Shown here piece after piece: positions 46,037 through 55,592 of a DNA stretch of 64,000 nt. The stretch covers positions 4,469,001-4,533,000 of the forward strand of contig NZ_CP073104.1 in assembly GCF_018138145.1 (NCBI RefSeq), given 5' to 3'. This stretch comes from Pseudomonas sp. SCA2728.1_7 (GTDB lineage Bacteria; Pseudomonadota; Gammaproteobacteria; Pseudomonadales; Pseudomonadaceae). Positions within the stretch are counted from its first letter, which is position 1. Each line of letters starts with the position of its first letter. Both the position numbers and the translations under genes were made by a program. The notes below the pieces were generated by a model, which was not told the origin of the DNA, did no database searches, and saw nothing but the letters and a program-made list of their open reading frames with translations.

Positions 46037-46954
46037 ATGCGTCGACTTGCCCGTCCCAAACCTCTGATTATCATCCTGTCGGTGATTGTCTTGATCGCGT
46101 TAATCGCTATCGGTCAATACATGCGCCTGTTCGAGCGCGCCTGGTTCAACTTGCACACCCTGTGGCAACCGCAGAGTAGCGAGTCGATCGGGCTGGACCA
46201 GTATCGCGTCGAAATTGAAGCGCGGGTGATTGACGGGCTGGACGACGATGTCTCGGCGCTGACCTTCGATCCGGTGCGCAAAAGCCTGTTCACCGTGACC
46301 AACAAGAATTCCGAGCTGGTCGAACTGTCGCTCGAAGGCAAGATCCTGCGGCGCATCGCGCTGATTGGTTTTGGCGATCCGGAAGCGGTCGAGTACATCA
46401 GCGCCGACACCTATGTGATCACTGATGAACGTCAGCAGCGGCTGATCAAGATTCACCTGGAAGCAGACACCACGTTCCTCGACGCGGCGGACGCCGAGCA
46501 GATGACTCTTGGCGTGCATATGGCCAGTAACAAAGGTTTTGAAGGCCTGGCGTACGACTCGGTGGGCAAGCGCCTGTTTGTCGCGAAAGAACGCAACCCG
46601 ATGCTGATCTACGAAGTGCACGGCTTTCCGCACTTCAATCCGGAGAAGTCCTACGCGGTGCATGTGATCAACGATCCCAAGCGCGATGCCGGGATGTTCG
46701 TGCGCGATCTGTCGAGTTTGCAGTACGACGAGCGCAGCGGGCATTTACTGGCGTTGTCGGATGAGTCGAGATTGATTCTGGAACTGGATGTCGACGGGCG
46801 CCCATTGAGCACAATGTCCATCAGTGGCGGCCGACAAGGTTTGAAGAAAACCGTACCGCAGGCGGAAGGAATTGCCATGGATGATGACGGGACGTTGTAT
46901 CTGGTGAGTGAGCCGAACCTGTTTTACGTCTTCAAAAAGCCAACCCCGAACTAA
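46037..46954 (+). CDS. SdiA-regulated domain protein, second of a tandem pair
   Basis: This 305-residue paralogue of the preceding gene has a membrane anchor (LIIILSVIVLIALIAIGQYM) and the same propeller segments (DDDVSALTFDPVRKSLFTVTNKN, EAVEYISADTYVITDERQQRL, EGIAMDDDGTLYLVSEPNLFYVF). By eye, roughly a third to a half of the residues agree with the first copy, so the duplication is old. The function is unknown. The ATG lacks a strong ribosome-binding site (CCCGAGCTCACCCGA). Confidence 0.86.
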   Translation: MRRLARPKPLIIILSVIVLIALIAIGQYMRLFERAWFNLHTLWQPQSSESIGLDQYRVEIEARVIDGLDDDVSALTFDPVRKSLFTVTNKNSELVELSLEGKILRRIALIGFGDPEAVEYISADTYVITDERQQRLIKIHLEADTTFLDAADAEQMTLGVHMASNKGFEGLAYDSVGKRLFVAKERNPMLIYEVHGFPHFNPEKSYAVHVINDPKRDAGMFVRDLSSLQYDERSGHLLALSDESRLILELDVDGRPLSTMSISGGRQGLKKTVPQAEGIAMDDDGTLYLVSEPNLFYVFKKPTPN

Positions 46955-46972
46955 CCAACACCACAAAACCAT

Positions 46973-47062
46973 TGTAGGAGTGAGCCTGCTCGCGATAGCG
47001 ATGTGTCAGTCGACATTAATATCAACTGATCCACCGCTATCGCGAGCAGGCTCACTCCTACA
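46973..47062. repeat. REP doublet (TAGGAGTGAG subtype)
   Basis: Inverted REP copies with a spacer of about 32 nt separate the convergent SdiA-regulated-domain gene and rpiA. Confidence 0.95.
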
Positions 47063-47102
47063 GGGGTATTTCGTCTGCCCATTAATTTCGGACAGTCTGG
47101 GT

Positions 47103-47777
47103 TTACTCAGCCTTGAGGGTTTTCACGCCTTCGCTGGTCCCCAGCAACAACAGATCCGCCGGGCGCGCCGCGAACAAGCCATTGGTGACCACGCCGACAA
47201 TCGCATTGATCTGCGCTTCCAGCTCCACCGGGTTGGTGATCTGCAGGTTGAACACATCCAGGATGATGTTGCCGTTGTCGGTCAGCACGCCTTCGCGGTA
47301 AACCGGGTCGCCGCCCAGTTTCACCAGCTGACGGGCGACGTGGCTGCGGGCCATCGGGATCACTTCGACTGGCAGTGGGAACTCGCCAAGCACTGGCACC
47401 AGTTTGCTGGCGTCGGCGATGCAGATGAAGGTCTTGGCCACCGCCGCGACAATCTTCTCGCGAGTCAGTGCCGCACCGCCGCCCTTGATCAGGTTCAGGT
47501 GCGCGTCGCTTTCGTCGGCGCCATCGACGTAGAACTCCAGGTCGCTGACGGTGTTCAGTTCATACACCGGAATCCCGTGGCCCTTCAGGCGTGCGGCGGT
47601 GGCTTCGGAGCTGGCGACGGCGCCATCGAACGCACCCTTGTGCTGGGCCAGGGCATCGATGAAGCAGTTGGCGGTGGAGCCGGTGCCGACCCCGACGATG
47701 CTCTTGTCGTCGAGTTTCGGAAGGATGAAGTCGACGGCGGCCTGAGCCACTGCCTGTTTGAGTTGATCCTGGGTCAT
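47103..47777 (-). CDS. rpiA: Ribose-5-phosphate isomerase A
   Basis: This 224-residue enzyme interconverts ribose-5-phosphate and ribulose-5-phosphate in the pentose phosphate pathway. The family motifs are [18 protein letters not shown] (phosphate-binding loop), [29 protein letters not shown] (catalytic Asp, Glu and Lys region) and GVVTNGLFA. The start at 47777 gives the standard length; the frame is open 32 codons further upstream in non-family sequence. It is divergent from ilvA, as in other pseudomonads. Confidence 0.97.
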   Translation of the reverse strand: MTQDQLKQAVAQAAVDFILPKLDDKSIVGVGTGSTANCFIDALAQHKGAFDGAVASSEATAARLKGHGIPVYELNTVSDLEFYVDGADESDAHLNLIKGGGAALTREKIVAAVAKTFICIADASKLVPVLGEFPLPVEVIPMARSHVARQLVKLGGDPVYREGVLTDNGNIILDVFNLQITNPVELEAQINAIVGVVTNGLFAARPADLLLLGTSEGVKTLKAE

Positions 47778-47924
47778 GCGGGCTCCGGAAGCGGGCAAGG
47801 TGAGAACGGAAAGGCCGGCATTATAGCCGCAAGCGTGGCTAAAACCTCTGGATTCGTGTGGTCGTGCGGGCAAAAGCCGGGTTAGACTCCTCGGTCCCGC
47901 TCAACCGCTCAGTGATGCTTTCCG

Positions 47925-49439
47925 ATGCTCGAACAGTACGTCAAAAAGATCCTCACCTCGCGCGTTTATGACGTTGCCGTAGAAACCCCGCTGCAGAACG
48001 CTCGCCAGCTCTCCGAGCGGCTGGGCAATGACATTTGGCTCAAGCGCGAAGACTTGCAGCCAGTGTTCTCGTTCAAGATTCGCGGCGCCTACAACAAGCT
48101 GACGCAACTGAGCGATGAAGAGCGCGCCCGTGGCGTGGTCACCGCGTCGGCGGGCAACCATGCACAGGGTCTGGCCCTGGCGGCGAAAGTGCTGGGCGTC
48201 AAAGCCACCATCGTCATGCCCAAGACCACTCCGGAAATCAAAGTCGAAGGCGTGCGTTCGCGCGGCGGCAAAGTGGTGCTGCACGGTGATTCGTTCCCGG
48301 AAGCCCTGGCCTACTCGCTGAAACTGGTCGATGAAAAAGGCTACGTCTACATCCACCCGTACGACGATCCGCACACCATTGCCGGGCAGGGCACCGTGGC
48401 GATGGAAATTCTGCGCCAGCACCCGCAGCCGCTGGACGCGATTTTCGTTCCGGTCGGTGGCGGCGGTCTGATCGCCGGTATTGCTGCGTACGTGAAATAC
48501 CTGCGCCCGGACATCAAAGTCATCGGCGTCGAGCCGGACGATTCCAACTGTCTGCAAGCGGCGATGGCTGCCGGTGAGCGCGTGGTGCTGCCGACCGTGG
48601 GCATCTTCGCCGACGGCGTGGCAGTGGCGCAGATCGGCCAGCATACCTTCGACATCTGCAAAGACTACGTCGATGAAGTGATCACCGTCAGCACCGACGA
48701 GATCTGTGCAGCAATCAAGGATATCTACGACGATACCCGCTCGATCACCGAACCTGCTGGTGCTTTAGGCGTGGCCGGGATCAAGAAATACGTCGAGTTG
48801 CGCGGCGTCAGTGGCCAGACTTTCGTGGCCATCGACTCCGGTGCCAACGTCAACTTCGACCGCCTGCGCCATGTCGCCGAACGCGCCGAACTGGGTGAAG
48901 GCCGCGAAGCGATCATCGCCGTGACCATCCCTGAGAAGGCCGGCAGCTTCAAAGCGTTCTGCGAGGCCGTCGGCAAGCGCCAGATCACCGAATTCAACTA
49001 TCGCTATAACACCGGCAGCGAAGCGCACATCTTCGTTGGCGTGCAGACCCACCCGGAAAACGACCCGCGCAGTGCGCTGCTGGCGAGCCTGACCGAGCAG
49101 GGTTTCCCGGTCATTGACCTGACCGACAACGAACTGGCCAAGCTGCACATTCGCCACATGGTCGGCGGGCATGCGGCGCACGTCATTGATGAAGTGGTGT
49201 TCCGCTTCGAGTTCCCGGAGCGTCCGGGCGCGCTGTTCAACTTCCTTAATAAGCTCGGTGGGCGCTGGAACATTTCGATGTTTCATTACCGCAACCATGG
49301 CGCGGCCGATGGCCGCGTGGTCGCGGGCCTGCAAGTGCCGCACGATGAGCGCCATCTGGTGCCGGCGGCCCTTGAGGAAATCGGTTACCCGTATTGGGAT
49401 GAAAGCGAAAACCCGGCCTATCAGCTGTTTCTTGGCTGA
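47925..49439 (+). CDS. ilvA: Threonine ammonia-lyase, biosynthetic
   Basis: This 504-residue PLP enzyme deaminates threonine to 2-oxobutanoate, the first step of isoleucine synthesis. The PLP lysine is Lys51 in FSFKIRGAYNKL, the phosphate-binding loop is GGGGLIAGIAAYV, and ASAGNHAQGLALAA is typical. Two C-terminal ACT-like regulatory domains follow from about residue 325 (VTIPEKAGSFKAFCEAVG and FEFPERPGALFNFLNKLG), which allow isoleucine inhibition. The length distinguishes it from the short catabolic form. Confidence 0.97.
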   Translation: MLEQYVKKILTSRVYDVAVETPLQNARQLSERLGNDIWLKREDLQPVFSFKIRGAYNKLTQLSDEERARGVVTASAGNHAQGLALAAKVLGVKATIVMPKTTPEIKVEGVRSRGGKVVLHGDSFPEALAYSLKLVDEKGYVYIHPYDDPHTIAGQGTVAMEILRQHPQPLDAIFVPVGGGGLIAGIAAYVKYLRPDIKVIGVEPDDSNCLQAAMAAGERVVLPTVGIFADGVAVAQIGQHTFDICKDYVDEVITVSTDEICAAIKDIYDDTRSITEPAGALGVAGIKKYVELRGVSGQTFVAIDSGANVNFDRLRHVAERAELGEGREAIIAVTIPEKAGSFKAFCEAVGKRQITEFNYRYNTGSEAHIFVGVQTHPENDPRSALLASLTEQGFPVIDLTDNELAKLHIRHMVGGHAAHVIDEVVFRFEFPERPGALFNFLNKLGGRWNISMFHYRNHGAADGRVVAGLQVPHDERHLVPAALEEIGYPYWDESENPAYQLFLG

Positions 49440-49479
49440 GCGGCTACGCTAAGGGGCATGGCCCAAGGAAGAGAAATTC

Positions 49480-49893
49480 ATGGAAACCCTGACCACCCTG
49501 AAAGTCCTTCACGTCGCGGCGACCGTGGTCATACTCGCGAGCGGGCTGGGGCTCGCCGCTCTGACCTGGCGTAATCGCAGCGAAGGGCCGGCCAGCACGA
49601 TGCAGCGTCCCTGGCTGTTTGTCTGGTGTTTGATGCTGATCGGTATGCTCAGCATGCCTTTCACCGGCTGGTGGTTGGTGCACCTGATCGGCTGGCCACT
49701 GGGGCAATTCTGGATTCTGGGTTCCAGCGTGATTTATGCCGTGGCCACGTTGAGTGCAGTGTGGCTGTTGGTGCGGCTTAATCGGCTGTGGACTGGCGGG
49801 GTAGGTAACGGGAAATTCACGCTGGCGCTGGCAATTGTCAGCGGCATCGGATTTCTCGCCATTGCCGGGTTGATGGGGGCCAAGCCTGTTTAA
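49480..49893 (+). CDS. DUF2269 family membrane protein
   Basis: This 137-residue protein has four predicted membrane segments (LKVLHVAATVVILASGLGLAA, WLFVWCLMLIGMLSMPFTGWW, WILGSSVIYAVATLSAVWLLV, FTLALAIVSGIGFLAIAGLM). The pattern matches DUF2269 integral membrane proteins, whose function is unknown. It follows ilvA by 40 bp with AAGGAAGAGAAATTC before the ATG, so read-through from ilvA is possible. A 7-bp stem CCAAGCC/GGCTTGG overlaps its stop codon. Confidence 0.82.
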   Translation: METLTTLKVLHVAATVVILASGLGLAALTWRNRSEGPASTMQRPWLFVWCLMLIGMLSMPFTGWWLVHLIGWPLGQFWILGSSVIYAVATLSAVWLLVRLNRLWTGGVGNGKFTLALAIVSGIGFLAIAGLMGAKPV

Positions 49894-49914
49894 GGCTTGG
49901 GACCGTGTCGGCCC

Positions 49915-49996
49915 GATTCGCGAGCAGGCTCGCTCCCACAGGGGATTTGTAACCTACACAGATCCAATGTGGGAGCGAGCCTGCTCGCGAAGGCGG
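49915..49996. repeat. REP doublet (GGGAGCGAG subtype)
   Basis: Inverted REP copies with a spacer of about 27 nt separate the convergent DUF2269 and HAD genes; the right arm abuts the HAD stop codon. Confidence 0.95.
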
Positions 49997-49998
49997 TA

Positions 49999-50655
49999 TC
50001 AGCCGCGCAACGAAATCACCGGCCAGCCACGCTTCTCGGCCTCAGCCCGCAGATTCGGATCCGGATCGACAGCCACCGGATTCGCCACCTGCTCCAGCAA
50101 CGGCAAGTCATTCATCGAATCGCTATAGAAATAGCTGTCGTCCAGCGAGTACCCGGTCTCTTCCAGCCAGCGGTTCAGGCGCGTCACCTTGCCTTCGCGG
50201 AAGCACGGAATGTCAGTGCTGCGCCCGCTGTAACGGCCATCGACCATTTCGCATTCAGTGGCAATCAGGGTTTCAACGCCCAGACGCACGGCAATCGGTG
50301 CGGTAACGAAGCGGTTGGTCGCGGTGATGATCACCAGTTTGTCGCCAGCATCGCGGTGCTTTTTCAGCAATTCCAGCGCCTGCGGCAGCACGATTGGCTC
50401 GATGCAGTCGCGCATGTAATCGTTGTGCCACTGATCGAGCACGGCCATGTCGGTGCGGCCGAGGATCTCCAGGCAGAAGTTCAGGTACGCGGCGTTATCC
50501 AGTTTGCCGGCCAGGTAATCCTGATAGAACTCGTCGTTGCGCGCCTTGTACGCAATCGGGTCGAGGAAGCCGCGTTCACACAGATAGTCGCCCCAGGCGT
50601 GATCGCTGTCGCCGCCCAGAAGGGTGTTGTCCAAATCGAAGAGTGCCAGGCGCAT
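49999..50655 (-). CDS. HAD-superfamily IB hydrolase (SerB-like phosphatase)
   Basis: This 218-residue HAD-family phosphatase starts with the nucleophile motif [15 protein letters not shown], followed by the helical cap, motif II in [10 protein letters not shown], and motif III/IV in [19 protein letters not shown]. It belongs to the subfamily IB (HAD-IB, SerB-like) group; known relatives include histidinol-phosphatase-like and phosphoserine-phosphatase-like enzymes. The substrate is not clear. The gene is divergent from rppH. Confidence 0.9.
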   Translation of the reverse strand: MRLALFDLDNTLLGGDSDHAWGDYLCERGFLDPIAYKARNDEFYQDYLAGKLDNAAYLNFCLEILGRTDMAVLDQWHNDYMRDCIEPIVLPQALELLKKHRDAGDKLVIITATNRFVTAPIAVRLGVETLIATECEMVDGRYSGRSTDIPCFREGKVTRLNRWLEETGYSLDDSYFYSDSMNDLPLLEQVANPVAVDPDPNLRAEAEKRGWPVISLRG

Positions 50656-50798
50656 TGCAGTTACCCGCTGATAAGTCTGTAAAAAGGCGACAAGAATACG
50701 GTCTTTTCACAAGAGTGCACATAAGGTAGGAAGCTTCGTTGCCGCCTTATCAACCTTTGTGGAACAATGCGGCGACATGCGTTTGCGAGGTTGTGCCC

Positions 50799-51278
50799 GT
50801 GATCGACCCCGATGGTTTCCGCCCCAATGTCGGGATCATTCTGACGAATGACGCCGGCCAGGTGCTATGGGCTCGCCGTATCAATCAAGATGCCTGGCAG
50901 TTTCCGCAAGGGGGAATCAACCCTGAAGAGACGCCGGAAGACGCCTTGTACCGCGAGCTGAACGAAGAAGTTGGCCTGGAACGTGAAGATGTTGAAATAC
51001 TGGCCTGTACTCGGGGCTGGTTGCGCTATCGTTTGCCGCAACGTCTGGTGCGTACGCACAGCCAACCGCTGTGCATCGGCCAGAAACAGAAATGGTTTCT
51101 CCTGCGCCTGATCTCCAACGAGCAGCGGGTGCGGATGGATTTGACCGGTAAACCGGAGTTCGATGGCTGGCGCTGGGTCAGCTATTGGTATCCGTTGGGC
51201 CAGGTGGTGACATTCAAGCGCGAGGTGTATCGCCGCGCCCTCAAAGAGCTTGCCCCGCGCCTTTTAGCGCGCGACTGA
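50799..51278 (+). CDS. rppH: RNA pyrophosphohydrolase
   Basis: This 159-residue Nudix hydrolase removes pyrophosphate from 5'-triphosphate mRNA ends and so starts 5'-dependent RNA decay. The Nudix box [23 protein letters not shown] is complete. I chose the GTG at 50799 (after GCGAGGTTGTGCCC) because it gives exactly the family N terminus [15 protein letters not shown] and length; the frame is open 20 codons further upstream. ptsP begins 22 bp downstream, an rppH-ptsP order conserved in gammaproteobacteria. Confidence 0.96.
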
Positions 51279-51300
51279 CGACGGAGTTCGACCCCGAGCC

Positions 51301-53580
51301 ATGCTCAATACGCTGCGCAAGATCGTCCAGGAAGTTAACTCCGCCAAGGATCTCAAGGCGGCGTTGGGGATTATTGTGTTGCGCGTCAAAGAGGCCATGG
51401 GCAGCCAGGTCTGCTCGGTCTACCTGCTTGATCCCGAGACCAACCGTTTCGTCCTGATGGCCACCGAAGGCTTGAACAAGCGCTCGATCGGCAAGGTCAG
51501 CATGGCACCCAACGAAGGTCTGGTCGGTCTGGTCGGCACGCGTGAAGAACCCCTGAACCTCGAAAACGCCTCGGTTCACCCGCGCTACCGTTACTTCGCC
51601 GAAACCGGTGAAGAGCGTTATGCCTCGTTCCTCGGTGCACCGATCATTCACCACCGCCGCGTCGTCGGCGTGTTGGTCATCCAGCAAAAAGAACGCCGTC
51701 AGTTCGACGAAGGTGAAGAAGCCTTCCTCGTGACCATGAGCGCGCAGCTCGCCGGGGTTATCGCCCACGCCGAGGCCACCGGTTCGATCCGTGGTCTGGG
51801 CCGTCAGGGCAAGGGTATTCAGGAGGCCAAGTTCGTCGGCGTGCCCGGTTCGCCGGGTGCGGCGGTCGGTACCGCGGTGGTCATGCTGCCGCCGGCCGAT
51901 CTCGACGTGGTGCCAGACAAGACCATCACTGACATCGACGCCGAGCTGGCGCTGTTCAAGACCGCCATCGAAGGCGTGCGCGCCGACATGCGCACGTTGT
52001 CCGCCAAACTGGCGACGCAGTTGCGCCCGGAAGAGCGCGCACTGTTCGACGTCTACCTGATGATGCTCGACGATGCCTCGCTGGGCAGCGAAATCACCAC
52101 GGTGATCAAGACCGGCCAATGGGCCCAGGGCGCGTTGCGTCAGGTGGTCACGGAACACGTCAACCGTTTCGAATTGATGGACGACGCCTACCTGCGTGAG
52201 CGTGCGTCGGACGTCAAAGACCTTGGCCGCCGTCTGCTCGCCTATTTGCAGGAAGAGCGCCAGCAGAATCTGGTCTATCCGGAAAAAACCATTCTGGTCA
52301 GCGAAGAACTGACGCCGGCAATGCTCGGCGAGGTGCCGGAAGGCACGCTGGTCGGTCTGGTTTCTGTGCTCGGTTCGGGTAACTCGCACGTCGCGATCCT
52401 GGCCCGGGCGATGGGCATTCCGACGGTGATGGGTCTGGTCGACCTGCCGTACGCCAAGGTCGACGGCATCGAAATGATCGTCGACGGCACCCGCGGCGAG
52501 GTCTACACCAACCCGAGCGAAGTGCTGCGCAAGCAGTTCGCCGAAGTCGTCGAAGAAGAGAAACAACTGGCGCTGGGCCTCGACACCCTGCGCGACCTGC
52601 CGTGCGTGACCCTTGATGGCCACCGCATGCCGCTGTGGGTCAACACCGGCCTGCTGGCCGATGTGGCGCGGGCGCAGAAGCGCGGCGCCGAAGGTGTCGG
52701 CCTGTACCGCACCGAAGTGCCGTTCATGATCAACCAGCGCTTCCCGAGCGAGAAGGAACAACTGGCGATCTACCGCGAGCAGCTCGCCGCGTTCCACCCG
52801 CAACCGGTGACCATGCGCAGCCTCGACATCGGCGGTGACAAGTCGCTGTCGTACTTCCCGATCAAGGAAGACAACCCGTTCCTCGGCTGGCGCGGCATTC
52901 GCGTCACCCTCGACCATCCGGAAATCTTCCTGGTGCAGACCCGCGCGATGCTCAAGGCCAGCGAAGGCCTGAACAACCTGCGGATTCTGCTGCCGATGAT
53001 CTCCGGCACCCACGAGCTCGAAGAAGCCCTGCACCTGATCCACCGCGCCTGGGGCGAAGTACGCGACGAAGGCACCGACGTGCCGATGCCGCCGATTGGC
53101 GTGATGATCGAGATTCCGGCGGCGGTGTATCAGACCAAGGAACTGGCGCGGATGGTCGACTTCCTGTCCGTCGGCTCCAACGACTTGACCCAGTATTTGC
53201 TGGCGGTCGACCGCAACAACCCGCGAGTGGCTGATCTTTACGATTACCTGCATCCGGCGGTGCTGCAAGCTTTGCAGACCGTGGTGCGCGATGCCCATGC
53301 CGAAGGCAAACCGGTGAGTATCTGCGGCGAAATGGCCGGTGATCCGGCGGCGGCAGTGCTGTTGATGGCGATGGGTTTCGACAGCCTGTCGATGAACGCC
53401 ACCAACTTGCCGAAGGTGAAGTGGATGTTGCGTCAGGTCAATCTGAGCAAGGCCAAGGAATTGCTGGCCGAGTTGATGACCATTGATAACCCGCAAGTTA
53501 TCCACAGCTCGCTGCAATTGGCGCTGAAGAACCTTGGGTTGTCGAAGATGCATCCGCCGGCGGTGGTCAAAGCGCTCTGA
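51301..53580 (+). CDS. ptsP: PEP-protein phosphotransferase of the nitrogen PTS (enzyme I-Ntr)
   Basis: This 759-residue protein has an N-terminal GAF domain (about residues 1-160: LRKIVQEVNSAKDLKAALGIIVLRV) followed by enzyme-I domains. The phosphorylated His lies in SGNSHVAILARAMGIPTVMG (about residue 363), and the PEP-binding region holds VGLYRTEVPFMINQRFPSE, MRSLDIGGDKSLSYFP and SVGSNDLTQYLLAVDR. EI-Ntr starts the PtsP-PtsO-PtsN phosphorelay, which signals nitrogen and carbon status. It lies directly after rppH. No ribosome-binding site stronger than GACGGAG is seen. Confidence 0.96.
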   Translation: MLNTLRKIVQEVNSAKDLKAALGIIVLRVKEAMGSQVCSVYLLDPETNRFVLMATEGLNKRSIGKVSMAPNEGLVGLVGTREEPLNLENASVHPRYRYFAETGEERYASFLGAPIIHHRRVVGVLVIQQKERRQFDEGEEAFLVTMSAQLAGVIAHAEATGSIRGLGRQGKGIQEAKFVGVPGSPGAAVGTAVVMLPPADLDVVPDKTITDIDAELALFKTAIEGVRADMRTLSAKLATQLRPEERALFDVYLMMLDDASLGSEITTVIKTGQWAQGALRQVVTEHVNRFELMDDAYLRERASDVKDLGRRLLAYLQEERQQNLVYPEKTILVSEELTPAMLGEVPEGTLVGLVSVLGSGNSHVAILARAMGIPTVMGLVDLPYAKVDGIEMIVDGTRGEVYTNPSEVLRKQFAEVVEEEKQLALGLDTLRDLPCVTLDGHRMPLWVNTGLLADVARAQKRGAEGVGLYRTEVPFMINQRFPSEKEQLAIYREQLAAFHPQPVTMRSLDIGGDKSLSYFPIKEDNPFLGWRGIRVTLDHPEIFLVQTRAMLKASEGLNNLRILLPMISGTHELEEALHLIHRAWGEVRDEGTDVPMPPIGVMIEIPAAVYQTKELARMVDFLSVGSNDLTQYLLAVDRNNPRVADLYDYLHPAVLQALQTVVRDAHAEGKPVSICGEMAGDPAAAVLLMAMGFDSLSMNATNLPKVKWMLRQVNLSKAKELLAELMTIDNPQVIHSSLQLALKNLGLSKMHPPAVVKAL

Positions 53581-53590
53581 AGATCAAAAG

Positions 53591-53849
53591 CCCCTCACCC
53601 TAGCCCTCTCCCAGAGGGAGAGGGGACTGATTGGGGGATGCTGCAGGCTTACGCCGACCTGAAAGTGCTGTGCCGAATCCATAATCGACCCACACCGACG
53701 AAGGTGCTGGGTTGAAGCCGTATTAGTCTCACAGCGACTGACGGTGCTGCTGAATCCATAATCAACTCGGTCTTTCAGGTCGATGTATGGCTCAAGACAC
53801 CTCGGTCGGCTCCCTCTCCCTCCGGGAGAGGGCTGGGGTGAGGGTAAGC
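53591..53849. repeat. Composite inverted-repeat element, copy C (opposite orientation inside)
   Basis: The ends CCTCACCCTAGCCCTCTCCC and GGAGAGGGCTGGGGTGAGG match the elements at 33240 and 39632. The interior carries the unit in reverse (GAATCCATAATCGAC, then a second GAATCCATAATCAAC), and near the right end GGTCTTTCAGGTCGATG is the complement of the left-side ATCGACCTGAAAGACC of the other copies. The element fills most of the gap between the convergent ptsP and TANGO2 genes. Confidence 0.85.
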
Positions 53850-53851
53850 TT

Positions 53852-54598
53852 TTAAGCTGTTATTTCCACTTCGCCCAAATGCCCGCCATACGGCCCAAAA
53901 CTCCGCTCAACCATGCGCCGCGACCCATCCGCCTGAACGATCAACGCCGTACTCGCCCGCGTCCCGTAACTCTGACTGGCAATAAACACACTCGACAACA
54001 ATGACTCCGTCGCCAGACCCACCCCGGTATCTGGCAATTCGGCAGATGGTGCCGTCTGCGCATCACTCAACAACCCCAACAACCGTTCAGGCTGCGGATC
54101 ATCCAGCACCCCACTCAACGCTGCCTTGGCCTTGAGCAACTTCGGCCATGGCGTGTCCAGCCCGGCATTCGACAACCCATAGACGCCCGATTCCAGCATC
54201 ACCGGCTCCGACATCCGCGCATTGAAGTGCCAAAGCTCATGACTGTTGCCGAGCAGCAGATTAAACCCGGCATATTCCGCCGAACGCCCGACCACATCGC
54301 TCAAATAATCATCAATCGACGAATCACCGGTGAGAAACCGCGCCACCAACTCCCCCCGCGACTTGCGTGCCGGCGGCTGCTGCGGATCACGGATATTGGT
54401 CAGCGCGGCAAAGCGTCCGTTAGCGCCAATTCCCAGCCAGGTTCCGCCGGCTTCAAGGTCGCGCCCGGCATGCACATGCGGCGCCTCTGGCCATTGCGCC
54501 AGCGGCAGACTCGGCCGGGCGTAGAATTCGTCACGGTTGGCCGCGACGATCAGCGGCTGGGCATGGCCCGGGCGCCAGGCGAAAACAATCAGGCACAT
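53852..54598 (-). CDS. TANGO2/NRDE family protein
   Basis: This 248-residue protein begins MCLIVFAWRPGHAQPLIVAANRDEFYARP, which contains the NRDE signature that names the family (Cys2 could act as an N-terminal nucleophile as in Ntn hydrolases). The core GTWLGIGANGRFAALTNIRDP follows. Homologues occur from bacteria to humans; proposed roles include haem or lipid handling but the biochemical activity is not settled. It is divergent from the TSUP permease gene. Confidence 0.9.
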   Translation of the reverse strand: MCLIVFAWRPGHAQPLIVAANRDEFYARPSLPLAQWPEAPHVHAGRDLEAGGTWLGIGANGRFAALTNIRDPQQPPARKSRGELVARFLTGDSSIDDYLSDVVGRSAEYAGFNLLLGNSHELWHFNARMSEPVMLESGVYGLSNAGLDTPWPKLLKAKAALSGVLDDPQPERLLGLLSDAQTAPSAELPDTGVGLATESLLSSVFIASQSYGTRASTALIVQADGSRRMVERSFGPYGGHLGEVEITA

Positions 54599-54730
54599 AA
54601 GGTGGTCCTTGTGTGTTTTTTGCTCACTCTACGCATCCGGCGTCCGTGCATCCATCGTAAGTGGAGCAGAAGGGTGTGCATCCGTTACCATGCCGCTCCG
54701 GTTTTGCGGATGCGGTCTGGGGAGACGGTC

Positions 54731-55513
54731 ATGGAATTTCTGCTCTATCTGGCGCTGGGCGCCTGTGCGGGCGTGCTGGCCGGGCTGTTTGGCGTCGGCG
54801 GCGGGATCATCATCGTGCCGGTGCTGGTGTTCAGTTTCACCTTGCAGGGCTTTGATCAGTCGATTCTCACCCATCTGGCGGTCGGGACGTCGCTGGCGAC
54901 GATCATCTTCACCTCGGTCAACGCCGTGCGTGAGCATCATCGACGCGGCGCGGTGCGCTGGCCGATCTTCATGTGGATGGCCGTCGGCATTCTGCTCGGT
55001 GCAGGTTTCGGTGCGCTGACGGCGGAAGCAATCTCCGGCCCGCACCTGCAAAAGATCATCGGCGTGTTCGCCTTGATCATCTCGGTGCAACTGGCGCTGG
55101 ACATCAAACCCAAGGCCAGTCGAACGGTGCCGGGTAAACTCGGTCTGACCGTGGCCGGCAGCTTCATCGGTTGGGCCTCGGCGATTTTTGGTGTGGGCGG
55201 CGGCTCGCTGACCGTGCCGTTCCTGACCTGGCGCAGCGTGCCGATGCAGCAAGCGGTGGCGACGTCATCGGCCTGCGGTCTGCCGATTGCCTTGGTCAGT
55301 GCATTAAGTTTCATGATTCTGGGCTGGCACGATCCGTTGTTGCCAGCCCATAGTCTCGGTTTTGTCTATTTGCCGGCGTTGTTGGGCATCGCCCTGACCA
55401 GCATGGTCTTCGCCCGTATCGGCGCGCGTTTGGCGCATCGGTTGTCGCCGCGCTTGCTGAAACGGCTGTTCGCCGCTTTGCTGTTCAGCGTGGGTGTGAG
55501 CTTTCTGCTTTAA
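54731..55513 (+). CDS. TSUP/TauE family permease
   Basis: This 260-residue inner-membrane protein of the sulfite exporter TauE/SafE family has two homologous halves, each starting with a glycine-rich repeat: GLFGVGGGIIIVPVLVF near residue 20 and AIFGVGGGSLTVPFLTW near residue 155. About eight membrane segments are expected. The family exports sulfur-containing anions or other organic anions; the substrate here is unknown. The ATG at 54731 starts the first membrane segment. lgt follows 79 bp downstream on the same strand. Confidence 0.9.
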   Translation: MEFLLYLALGACAGVLAGLFGVGGGIIIVPVLVFSFTLQGFDQSILTHLAVGTSLATIIFTSVNAVREHHRRGAVRWPIFMWMAVGILLGAGFGALTAEAISGPHLQKIIGVFALIISVQLALDIKPKASRTVPGKLGLTVAGSFIGWASAIFGVGGGSLTVPFLTWRSVPMQQAVATSSACGLPIALVSALSFMILGWHDPLLPAHSLGFVYLPALLGIALTSMVFARIGARLAHRLSPRLLKRLFAALLFSVGVSFLL

Positions 55514-55592
55514 CCGCGTCGCAATCCTGGCTTAATCCTGAGGTGGCAGCGTCGCCCGGGAATTTTGGTTTCAACTCTAACGAGGAGTCGCA

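Noticed and set aside
51241..53553. Very long ORF antisense to ptsP (770 codons)
   Set aside because: Composition rich in His, Arg and Gln is typical of the reverse strand of high-GC genes; ptsP is unmistakable on the other strand.
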